This document shows, in pieces, positions 57,901 to 64,000 of a stretch of 64,000 nucleotides of DNA. The stretch is taken from contig VWPU01012707.1 of the NCBI GenBank assembly GCA_013398955.1, positions 434,001 to 498,000 on the forward strand. Direction: 5' to 3'. The DNA is from Callaeas wilsoni (taxonomy: Eukaryota > Chordata > Aves > Passeriformes > Callaeidae). The position numbers and the translations under genes are program-made. The notes below the pieces were generated by a model. It saw nothing but the letters and a program-made list of their open reading frames with translations. It made no database searches and was not told the origin of the DNA. Every line of letters starts with the position of its first letter. Positions within the stretch are counted from its first letter, which is position 1.

Positions 57901-60900
57901 TTTGAGGTTATACTTCACAGAAATTGTGTTTTATTTGCATATGCTGAAAATAAGAGTTTATATTATTACCCTCTTTAACCACTTACATTTTCTGTAATTA
58001 TAGTGTCCTAGCTGAGTAAAATATCTGGCTTTTGTAAGAATTCAAGCACTGTTTTTTTCTGTAGGGTTTCAGCTGAACTGATATCCTCATATCAGTCAAG
58101 AATCATAGCCGTGTAAATTCTCCTTCTAAAAATTATTGCTAAGAGAATTTACTATAAGAAATGTACTTACTCCGAAAAACAACTGACTATAAACTACTGC
58201 CATAATTACATTGGTTGTGGAGATCCAAGGCATTATATAATGTAGATTTTGTATTCTGGATTCATAGATTTTGGAAATTCTCCTCAGCCTTAGCAAAAAT
58301 TTGCAGAACAAAAAAAATAGTATATATAAAAATGCAGAGATTGACTTTGGGTTTTCTCTCATTAAAGCATCCAATAGCTTTCTGAAACAACATGTTATTT
58401 GCATTTCCCTTCAGAAAGGAGCTACATGTAACTATAGTTACCAGTAACATCTATAACTCTTGCCTTCAGGAAGATTCTAGAGGTAATTCCTTCATCCAGA
58501 GAAGCTTCTGTGAATATCCTTATGACAACAGAGTTCATATAGATCTCGTTTGTCTCTACCTTTCTTACGAAGTATTTTCAAATTCTCCAAAGAAAAGAGC
58601 TCAGATTGTCCACCATATTTTAGAGCACCTAAATTAGGTGCCTACATGGGAACAACAGTGCCGATTCTGTCCTTGGCCGAGCAAAGTGGCACATCTTCCC
58701 TAACCCACACACCTTCTTCTTGATTAACATCTAGTTGATACTAACCAAAAAGTTGGCACAGCCTTTTCTTCCATCCTCCCACAGATCACCTGTTAACTTT
58801 GCTTTCCCAAAACAAAGTGGCCTGATACAACAGTTGCATGAGTCTACAGTGTGCCCTGGCAGCCAGGAGGGCCAGCCATGTCCTGGGGGCATCAGGCACA
58901 GCATGGCCAGGCAGGCAAGGACTGCGAGGGGTCTGCCCCATCCTGCTGTGCGCTGGGGCGGCCTCACCTCGGGTGCTGGGGGCAGTTCTGGCACCACAAT
59001 ATAAAAACGACATTAAGCAATTAAAGACCATCCAAAGAAGTCCACGAGGATGGTGAATGGTCTGAAGGGGCAGGGGAGCCTTATGAGGAGCCGCTGAGGT
59101 CAATTGGTCTGTTCAGCCTGGAGAAGATGAGACTGACTCACTGCAGTTACAACTTCCTCATGAGGGGAAGAGAAGGGGCAGACACTGCTGATCTCACCAC
59201 TCGTGACCAGTGACAGGACTCAAGGAAACAGCAGGAAACTGATTCAGTGGAGGTTTAGGCTGGATAGCAGGAGAAGGTTTTCTACCCAGAGCACTGCAAC
59301 AGGCTCCCCAGAGAAGTGGCAGAGGACCAAACCTGACAGAGTTCAAGAAGCATTTGGAGAACACTGTAAGGAACATGATGTGATTCTTGGGGTGTTCTGT
59401 GCAGGGCCGGGATGGACTCAGTGATCCCAATGGGTCCTTTCCAACTCAGTATACTCTATGATACTATGATTCTAGGGCTTGGGAAGCTTTATCTTGAACC
59501 CATGCAGCTGATGAAAAAAATGTTCCATAAAGAAAAAGCCAAGACCAACATTAAGCCAAGGCTCAACTACCCAGTATGCTCTGAGGATGAGAAAAGAGTA
59601 CAAAATAACTCCTCTGAAACTCAGAGATGAAAACCCAACTGCTTGTTTTAGTATAAAACCCACTCATTTTGGACTAATGCAAAAACAAAAAAGGATACAC
59701 AATTAATTTCTGTACTAAGGTATTTTCCCCTGATTTTCAAATCTGCTTCTGATTTCACAACCCCAGTTCTGAGCAGAAACAGTCATAGCCACTAAGAACA
59801 CGTTAATTATCAGCCCACTACACTGTAAACCCACAAAACCACCACTTCAGTGATTTGCACACATTGTAATTCGATTTCTAATTTAGAGTAGTAAGGGAAA
59901 GCTCTGCAATGAGATGCCTCTCAGTGCCATTTTCATGTATGGCACGTCTTTTTCAACCAGATGCTAGAGAAGAAAAGTGTTTTATAGTATTATATTGAGA
60001 GATTCAACTTTAACAAGTAGTGTTGAATACACTGCAAAACCAATAAAAGACTGATCTCAAAGGCGAAGAAGGCCATCAGTACTGTTTTATAAAGATTAGA
60101 AAAACATCTCCTATTCATGCAGACACCCTTTGTTGAGACCAAGGCCTTGGAATTGCCTGGCACCTCCAGTTGCCAGTGTGCAAGGTGAGACAGAAGGAGG
60201 CAGCTCAGGTTGCACAGACATGCAGAGTTTGGGCTCAGAGAATGAGCAAAGGCCCATGCCTGAAGCAGATGTGAATTTATCAAGCTTACATTTCATGTCA
60301 CAGAGCTGTACCCACGTGGATTTTTAATCAGACGCTTAGTGTCTGATTAAAATTAAGACAACCACAGCTTATAAATACTGTAGAAAGGGAATGGAATAAA
60401 AGCCTTTAAATAGTAGTAGCAAAGTAAAGCCTGGGAACTAGAGAATAGAACCTGCTAAGTGAAAACACAAATTATGAAATGATACTTATGTCTAGGTAAT
60501 ATTACTTACCATTTTCAGCAATTGCTTCCAGGGTGGAAACCTCTTTTAAACCACTAGAGAAAAAGAGGGAGAAAAATAATTAAAAATCTTTTCTAGGCAA
60601 GAATGATGTGAATCAGAAATGTATGAAGATACTGGCTGATAAAAGGATTACTGTCAGTCTCTCTGTTATTCTTTCATCTCCTCCTAATGACCTTTTTCTT
60701 CTGCAAAGCCATTAAAAATGTAGGGACCACATCTTCAGATGATTCTTAAACCCCGCAAACTTCCTAGACAGCAGAGAAGCCATGCTACTGACAGTATTTT
60801 GATCAGTCTCTGGGAAGCTTTTTTTCGTTTGGTGTTAGCCCCTTGTTTAACATTTGTACAGGAGCTCCTCAAAATAGTTATCACGCCTCTTTTTGTTTAA

Positions 60901-63068
60901 TGATGTGACAGCTAGAATTGCATTTCTTCAGGACACACTGATACCTGCATCTTACACCAACATGTATAAGTGCCCAAGTAACAAGCTGGGAAGAAGAGTA
61001 AGTAGAAGAAGCTGAGCAACCGTGCTTTATATTTTCTAAATATATATTCACCTGAAGGAACAGTTTCTCCCTATCTCTGTTAGATCACAGCTCTCAGAGA
61101 GCTGCAAACGTGAAGAATTATAGCCCTCCTCCTTCCACAGTGATGGAAAATCAGGATCTTTACTACCTTCAGGTTTGTCTGTATGTTTATTTGCTTGCTT
61201 ATTTATCCTGCCAGTATTTTTGACCCCTGGAATGCCTTCTAGCAATTAATTCTGCAGGTTAATCATGTGTCAAGTAGAATAATTGAGCCTTTCTGCTAAA
61301 AAGCGTGTTGCCATTTAGTTTTATTAGCTGCCCCTTTGTTCTCATATAATGAGGCAGACAAAACAGGAATGCCTGACTGCCTTTTTCAACATAATTCGTC
61401 TCTTACACCTCATATGTTCATCAGGGAACTTTGAAAAACACTGAATTCATCCTTGTAAGAGAAACAATTTTGATAACCCTACAACCTTCCACTTCATTTT
61501 TGTGAATTTCCTGAATACAACCAACATTTTCAAAAGCTCTAAAAATCATGCACACATGTGGGTCAGTTCTGTTTGGGACAAGCTCCTACCTGGCAAGTGG
61601 TTGTAGCTGAACCACCAGTAAATTCGAGTTAGATGCATTCACTTCCAGCTGAGAGACATCGAGATTAGTTACATTTGTTAACTTCCAATCTCCAGATTCT
61701 TGAAGAACACTCAGGAGATACCTGGTAGCCTTGCAGTCAACAGCTGGCAAAACTAAAGATGAAGGGGAAGACTGAAGAATTTCCTGTAATAAATTTATGA
61801 AAAGTTGATTTACTTGCTGAATATTTACTTGCTTAATAATTAAACACAACCCTTTTTTTAATGTATCCTTAATTTAACGTTCAAGGTGAGGAACTTCCAC
61901 AGTAAAGAGGACATGAACATTCAGATCTTCAGGCTGTTGCAGCCTCTTTCATGCTGTTACATCTCTCTCCCTCTGATGCAAGTGTTGTGGTGCGCCCAAC
62001 ACTTTTGTCCTATTATTCCTTTTTTCCTTTTTGTCTGTTCTTTGACTGCTTACCACTTTTCTGACCTGCTCTGGTTCTTTCTAATTGCTCACATCTTCCT
62101 TCCTAGGCAAATGCTATAGGCATTTTCACATTTCTATAGAAGCTTATAAGGGAGGATTATACAGCACTGTCTGATTTATCAGACAATGGTAGAAAAGTAA
62201 CTGCAGAAATTAAAATAGAGCAGAAAGCACTGATCTTGTGTACAGGTCTTTGAGTAGTGTTTTTAGCACCTCTTGTAAGAAAAAGATGAAACATTTCATT
62301 TTGATTTGTTCACAGATTTGAATTCAGACCTGAAATTCTGAGCAATTCAACAATTTTGTTTTATTTTCAATATTTTAATCCCTTGTCCCATAGCAGCAGC
62401 CAGAATGGCAATAGCCATTTCATCCAAGGATATATATTAAGCAGACTACTTATTTAATGTAGAATAAGATATAAAATGTATCATTACTGATTAACACCTT
62501 AATTGTGCCTCTGCTCCTAACCAATGCTGCACTGCCATCTGTCTCAGCTTCCAGCCACTGATATTCAGCTGCTTTTCATCTGAAGGGTAGACACAGCTGG
62601 GTATCAACTCAATAGCCTCAGGTAGGCAATCTGATCCCATGCCTCTTTGTCCTTCTTGCCACTTGGCAATTGTGCACTTTGCTTTACAATACCCATATGT
62701 TGCTTTACACATTTTAGGATTTCAGCTACCATGCTGTTCAAAACATGAAAACTCCAAAAGGGGGTGGAGAATGAAGAGGATATTGAGAAACACCTGGTTC
62801 TGTGTTCTGCTAAAGGAAACCACACAGTAGCTAGGAACAGGAGAGGGACAAGGAGAGAAAGGAAGGGGAAAAGAAGGAGAAGTGGGAGGTTCAATTTTAA
62901 CTTTCCAGTTATTATCTATCCCACAAACTTTTACACTGTAGCCATGTCCTTCAAATGTATGCATAAAGCTATAAGTTATAATTTTAATGAAAATTGATCT
63001 GATGTACTTTACCTGATAAAGTGTTTTGCAGCTACAGGAAGTATTGTTGAAAAAACCTCCATGCTGTA
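24721..63068 (-). CDS. ATP6AP1L: ATP6AP1L-like V-ATPase accessory subunit (Ac45 family), 8 visible exons, 5' end outside window
   Basis: Spliced gene read right to left; about 374 residues are visible, against about 470 for human ATP6AP1. Family members are type I membrane glycoproteins of the vacuolar H+-ATPase: a large glycosylated lumenal domain, one C-terminal transmembrane helix and a short cytosolic tail that help V-ATPase assembly and sorting in endosomal and secretory membranes. Colinear family landmarks seen are [49 protein letters not shown] and RFDDPKGP. All seven exon junctions keep phase and use GT/AG. No stop or frameshift falls inside the exons, so the gene looks functional. 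Signal peptide and start codon lie to the right of base 64000. Divergence from ATP6AP1 (for example a cysteine where ATP6AP1 has tryptophan after LPAVD) favours the paralogue ATP6AP1L. A divergent ATP6AP1 is the alternative. Confidence 0.88.
24931..29657 (-). other. ATP6AP1L intron, about 4.7 kb
   Basis: Intron between the juxtamembrane exon and the terminal exon, with GTGAGT donor and TTTTCAG acceptor on the minus strand. No CR1 copy, RNA gene or second gene was recognised in it. A GC-richer patch at about 27540-27950 is unexplained. Confidence 0.75.
29658..29895 (-). CDS. ATP6AP1L: ATP6AP1L exon (juxtamembrane lumenal domain)
   Basis: 238 nt, with acceptor TTTGTTCCTAG|GTTT and donor CTTCAA|GTGAGT. 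It reads [19 protein letters not shown] then [13 protein letters not shown], and includes [11 protein letters not shown] and a final DVFISELQ. In ATP6AP1 the corresponding landmarks are FILANRLYPVSARHWFTME, YSFHCEYV and DFQIQ. The FHC cysteine is known in ATP6AP1 to pair with the ASDC cysteine, and both are kept here. Phase is 2 in (one base completes the arginine codon) and 0 out. Confidence 0.95.
31025..31042. repeat. 18-bp perfect palindrome
   Basis: AGAGAGAAT is followed directly by its reverse complement ATTCTCTCT. It is short and built of simple GA/TC sequence, so probably incidental. Confidence 0.9.
32581..32951 (+). mobile_element. Possible solo LTR or retroelement 3' end
   Basis: A GC-rich leader is followed by 'ttaaaacctctttt', then AATAAA at 32881-32886, a TG/CT-rich stretch and an end in CA at 32951. 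This order (U3-like, polyadenylation signal, short U5-like, CA) fits an LTR. I could not identify a matching TG start or a target-site duplication, and I do not recognise the family. Confidence 0.3.
35270..36060 (+). mobile_element. CR1 LINE, 5'-truncated, about 0.8 kb
   Basis: It runs from the end of the reverse transcriptase ORF ('tatgaggttcaacaatgcc', 'gaaaaggacctgggagtg', 'ggtggccaagaaggccag') through 'ggaaatggcctcaaattgc' to the 3' end 'tgattctatgattc'. The frame is broken by many changes. It is closely similar to the 3' half of the copy at 54555-56078 and in the same orientation. It is antisense to the host gene. Confidence 0.97.
36603..36656 (-). CDS. ATP6AP1L: ATP6AP1L short exon (54 nt)
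   Basis: 54 nt, too short to appear as an ORF; recognised from acceptor CTTATTTTTAG|ACTG, donor GATAAG|GTAACT and the reading (T)[17 protein letters not shown](R). This aligns with ARLSLTYERLFGTTVTFKF of ATP6AP1. Phase is 2 in and 2 out. Its length is a multiple of three, so skipping it would keep the frame and drop 18 residues. Confidence 0.9.
36657..37238 (-). other. ATP6AP1L intron, about 0.6 kb
   Basis: Short intron between the 242-nt and 54-nt exons, with GTGAGT donor and TTTTTAG acceptor on the minus strand. Nothing recognisable in it. Confidence 0.85.
37239..37480 (-). CDS. ATP6AP1L: ATP6AP1L exon (glycosylated lumenal core)
   Basis: 242 nt, with acceptor TTGTTATTCCAG|ATTTCT and donor ACAAC|GTGAGT. 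It begins [15 protein letters not shown], aligned with VARDVAVVAGGLGRQL of ATP6AP1, and contains [11 protein letters not shown], aligned with RILFWAQNFSV. It ends in a serine- and asparagine-rich stretch before NTT. At least five N-glycosylation sequons are visible (NVT, NYT, NFS, NSS, NAT), as expected for the heavily glycosylated lumenal domain. Extra cysteines (YTC, SEC) may pair with each other; that is inference. Phase is 0 in and 2 out. Confidence 0.92.
39200..39513 (+). mobile_element. CR1 LINE with internal deletion (5' part joined to 3' end)
   Basis: The left part ('gatgcacctgtctcagagg', 'agctctagcccaggagtc', 'ctttaaatgagcttggaag') matches the region before the endonuclease/reverse transcriptase ORF. 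From about 39466 it switches to the very 3' end ('ctgcttccaactcagcatat', 'cagtgattctgtgaa'). Almost the entire ORF2 is missing. The 5' border is approximate. Confidence 0.75.
40939..40981 (+). repeat. A-rich purine tract
   Basis: Thirteen A, then G, AAAAA, G, nine A, TG and nine A: a nearly pure purine run of about 43 bases. On the transcribed (minus) strand of the gene it is a long polypyrimidine tract. No LINE end was recognised next to it. Confidence 0.9.
42018..42145 (+). mobile_element. CR1 LINE, 3' end fragment
   Basis: 'ctggaagcatttaaggccag', 'gcaacctggtctacttgaag', 'tggaactggatgatctttag' and 'ggtcccttccagccctattt' are the CR1 3' end, similar to the copy at 6671. The terminal octamer repeats are degraded. 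Confidence 0.93.
45909..45994 (+). mobile_element. CR1 LINE, short 3' end fragment
   Basis: About 85 bases: 'gcacttaggagtttaaatgg', 'ctggactcagtgatcttag' and 'ttccaaccttaatgattctg'. This matches the end of the CR1 copies at 54555 and 35270. It is a strongly 5'-truncated insertion. Confidence 0.88.
47845..49920 (-). mobile_element. Ancient CR1/L3-type LINE relic, about 2 kb
   Basis: Read on the minus strand the blocks lie in CR1 order. The 3' end is at 47860-47935 ('gatggggtggccagaacc'). Reverse transcriptase blocks lie at 48200-48420 ('ctgctgaacagcac', 'ccacagagttccactgg', 'tatcctttgtttcctacctt') and 48510-48620 ('tatgactacagtttcaacc'), with further blocks at 48700-48800. Upstream-ORF-like sequence reaches about 49920 ('ccttagttttaaatgc'). 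Decay is heavy with many indels, much older than the other copies. The part right of 48830 is less certain. Confidence 0.8.
52225..52645 (-). mobile_element. CR1 LINE, 3' end fragment, about 0.42 kb
   Basis: Minus-strand copy whose 3' end is at the left ('aatcacagaatcagagaatg'). It runs through 'catgggcagggacacctt', 'agggtctcatccagcctgcc', 'aaagaatttcttcctaatat' and 'aggctgaactatcccaattt'. It is the younger copy oriented in the same sense as the gene, and its 3' end does not create an obvious AATAAA in the sense direction. Confidence 0.96.
54555..56078 (+). mobile_element. CR1 LINE, 1.5 kb, internally deleted
   Basis: The copy starts within the endonuclease part of ORF2: 54573-54584 encodes the GDFN motif. 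It continues through the linker into the start of the reverse transcriptase region ('ttctttgcctcagtcttta', 'ggacactcacaagtccatg'). At about 55400 it jumps to the end of ORF2 ('gaaaaggacctggcggtg') and then runs to the 3' end ('aatgattctgtgattcc'). The reverse transcriptase core is absent. The frame is broken elsewhere too. It is antisense to the gene. Confidence 0.95.
56841..56926 (-). CDS. ATP6AP1L: ATP6AP1L exon (IIGRV...TAVRPSR)
   Basis: 86 nt, with acceptor TCTATTTACAG|ACAAAA and donor TCAAGG|GTGAGT. It reads (D)[19 protein letters not shown] followed by IYTAVRPSR. Human ATP6AP1 has ND.VIGQV..TL.....PYTAVLTAVRPSR at the same place, so TAVRPSR is identical. The exon enters in phase 1 and leaves in phase 0. 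It is followed by a very long intron of about 19.4 kb. Confidence 0.93.
58811..59474 (+). mobile_element. CR1 LINE, 3' fragment, about 0.66 kb
   Basis: 'cagtgtgccctggcagccag', 'gagggccagccatgtcctgg', 'ttcagcctggagaagatgag' and 'gcaacaggctccccagagaa' lead to 'cctttccaactcagtatact' and 'atgatactatgattc'. The order is CR1 end of ORF2 then 3' UTR. It diverges from the 35270 and 54555 copies, suggesting another subfamily. It is antisense to the gene. Confidence 0.95.
60322..60352. repeat. Inverted repeat, 12-bp arms, 7-base loop
   Basis: TTTTAATCAGAC, loop GCTTAGT, then the exact reverse complement GTCTGATTAAAA. It lies inside an intron about 160 bases from the 44-nt exon. Confidence 0.92.
60510..60553 (-). 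CDS. ATP6AP1L: ATP6AP1L short exon (44 nt)
   Basis: 44 nt, found by reading the splice sites: acceptor TTTTCTCTAG|TGG and donor AATG|GTAAGT. Joined to its neighbours it reads (S)[14 protein letters not shown](D), matching the ATP6AP1 SSGL..REVL..ND linker that precedes the IIG block. Phase is 2 in and 1 out, agreeing with both neighbours. Removing this exon would break the frame, so it must be constitutive in full-length mRNA. Confidence 0.88.
60554..61589 (-). other. ATP6AP1L intron, about 1.0 kb
   Basis: Intron between the 194-nt and 44-nt exons (GTAGGA donor, TTCTCTAG acceptor on the minus strand). No repeat or other feature was recognised. Confidence 0.85.
61590..61783 (-). CDS. ATP6AP1L: ATP6AP1L exon ([10 protein letters not shown] lumenal segment)
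   Basis: 194 nt, phase 0 in and phase 2 out. The acceptor is TTTATTACAG|GAAATT and the donor CCAG|GTAGGA. The exon encodes [21 protein letters not shown] through [17 protein letters not shown]. The block SSLVLPAVD and the following NAS..LL..(R/Q)L are family-diagnostic for Ac45. ATP6AP1 has W after LPAVD, whereas C is read here, consistent with the L paralogue. Two N-glycosylation sequons (NVT, NAS) are seen, as expected for a lumenal domain. Confidence 0.92.
61784..63012 (-). other. ATP6AP1L intron, about 1.2 kb
   Basis: Intron upstream of the 194-nt exon, bounded on its 5' side by the tentative exon at 63013-63068 (GTAAAG donor). A purine-rich stretch at 62840-62890 is the only compositional feature. 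Confidence 0.6.
63013..63068 (-). CDS. ATP6AP1L: ATP6AP1L exon, most 5' visible (tentative)
   Basis: Tentative exon. Its donor is CAG|GTAAAG (GT at 63012-63011) and it leaves phase 0, exactly what the next exon needs. It reads (x)[18 protein letters not shown]. From the GG to the exon end it is 16 residues, the same length as the ATP6AP1 stretch GGVFGNKQDSAFSNLE, sharing GG, F, N and S. The acceptor is probably the AG at 63070-63069 after a pyrimidine-rich stretch. A second AG at 63065-63064 would make the exon five bases shorter. The match is weak, so placement rests on length, phase and the splice sites. An NTS glycosylation sequon is present. Confidence 0.5.
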
Positions 63069-63184
63069 CTGTATAGTGGGAAACATGACACTAATGTTTG
63101 GGTTTTTTTCTGAGGGTTACAGACAGATCCAAGGAACTGTCGAGAAGAAAACCTTAAGTCCAAGAATGGGAGGAAGCATTCCAA

Positions 63185-64000
63185 AGAAAAAAATACAGAC
63201 TATAACAATGAGGAAGGACTATAACGGGCAAAAGTTTGATGTGGCTTTCACAAAAAAGTTTTGCCTCACAATTCAGCTGAAGATATCTGAAGGGGTCAAT
63301 AGGCATGTACTCTAGGAAGCTCTAGATGGTACAGTCTACTTGGACCCACACAAGGCATTCGTCAGACTCTCGAAGCAAGGACTACTGAAGAAACTAAGCT
63401 GCTTTGGAGAGAGAGAGAGAGGCAGTCTTCACGTGAAGGTAGCTAAAGAACAGGTAAAGATTTAGCAAGCAAGGGGTAGAAAAAAGTATCTGTTACTGCA
63501 TTAAGGTCTGTTCTGTTCCATATGTTCCTAAACTATCTGATAAAAAGATAAATACTGAGCTAATGAAACTTGCTCATTATGCTGAATTGTTCAGGTTAGT
63601 AAAGGCAGTGGCTGACTGATGAACCACAGAAGCAGCTTCTGGTACAACCTCTTGGGCAACTGAGTAACTGGTAAGATTCAATGTAAATTGATTTTAGCAT
63701 GGTACAGGGTGACAGAAAAACAAACCTAATTTTACATACACCATAACAGGTAATAGACTCAAAACTGAGTGTTACTCTTCAGTACAGCTCTTTGAAAATG
63801 GTAATTCAGAGGCTGATAGTGATCAGGATTGAAAAAAATCAAATATTAATAATATTTTAGAAAAGGCTAGAGAACGAAACATCATCATGTCACTGAATAA
63901 ATCTATGATGAACTTTTATCTTGATTATTATGCAGTTCTGTGCATGTTCCCTTGTCAAAAAATAATATAATAAAACTAAAAGAAGGGAAATAAAGACAAT
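63185..64000 (+). mobile_element. Ancient CR1/L3-type LINE relic, continues past window edge
   Basis: Blocks in CR1 reverse-transcriptase order: 'gggtcaataggcatgta' and the degraded 'gtctacttggac...aaggcattcgtcag' at 63293-63375; 'aaacttgctcattatgctga' with 'ttgttcaggttagtaaa' at 63560-63605; 'tgggcaactgagtaactgg' with 'ttcaatgtaaattga' at 63650-63695; and 'catgtcactgaataaatc' with 'attatgcagttctg' at 63885-63940. No frame survives. The left border is approximate. It is antisense to the gene, in the intron upstream of the tentative exon. Confidence 0.8.

Larger units (their letters stand above)
56927..60509 (-). other. ATP6AP1L intron, about 3.6 kb
   Basis: Intron with GTAAGT donor and TATTTACAG acceptor (minus). 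It contains the CR1 copy at 58811-59474 and a short inverted repeat at 60322-60352. The remainder is AT-rich without recognised features. Confidence 0.8.

Noticed and set aside
63061..63315. ORF of 84 codons, plus strand
   Set aside because: It begins in the antisense of the tentative exon and runs into the old CR1 relic; no coding support.
1..64000. Prokaryotic features: operons, CRISPR arrays, ribosome binding sites
   Set aside because: Gene density, spliced exons and CR1 repeats show vertebrate nuclear DNA; no array of regularly spaced repeats was seen.

Overview
The window is AT-rich vertebrate DNA, best explained as bird. There are no closely packed ORFs. The repeats are almost all CR1 (chicken repeat 1) LINE copies, several with the bird-type 3' end that reads roughly 'gattctgtgattc'. 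The only gene I can support is an eight-exon, minus-strand gene for an Ac45-type V-ATPase accessory subunit. It matches the ATP6AP1 family in its C-terminal transmembrane block and in colinear lumenal segments. I call it ATP6AP1L because it diverges clearly from ATP6AP1. Chromosome and species cannot be read from the sequence. Synteny knowledge (ATP6AP1L near TMEM167A and RPS23/ATG10, on Z in chicken) is compatible, but neither neighbour is visible.

Layout. 1-24.2 kb: downstream intergenic DNA holding two short CR1 fragments, a tandem 18-mer, a G-rich run, a perfect 47-bp palindrome, and GC-richer blocks with no recognisable gene. 24.2-64 kb: the gene, read right to left. Exons lie at 63013-63068 (tentative), 61590-61783, 60510-60553, 56841-56926, 37239-37480, 36603-36656, 29658-29895 and 24721-24930 (stop). 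A 3' UTR probably ends near a cluster of AATAAA signals at 24212-24236. The seven junctions between these exons agree in phase and all have GT/AG borders. The first exon(s), with the signal peptide and start codon, lie beyond the right edge.

The introns carry CR1 copies of different ages. Two strongly decayed ancient copies lie at about 47.85-49.92 kb (minus) and 63.19-64.0 kb (plus, running off the edge). Younger copies lie at 35.27-36.06, 39.2-39.51, 42.02-42.15, 45.91-45.99, 52.22-52.65, 54.56-56.08 and 58.81-59.47 kb. Two of these (39.2 and 54.6 kb) are internally deleted rather than simply 5'-truncated. Most intronic copies are antisense to the gene.

I found no new multi-gene system. 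The most interesting items are the palindrome at 21867-21913, the cryptic upstream exon at 63013-63068, the internally deleted CR1s, and the two ancient CR1 relics. All family assignments come from reading and memory of family sequences; no database search was run.
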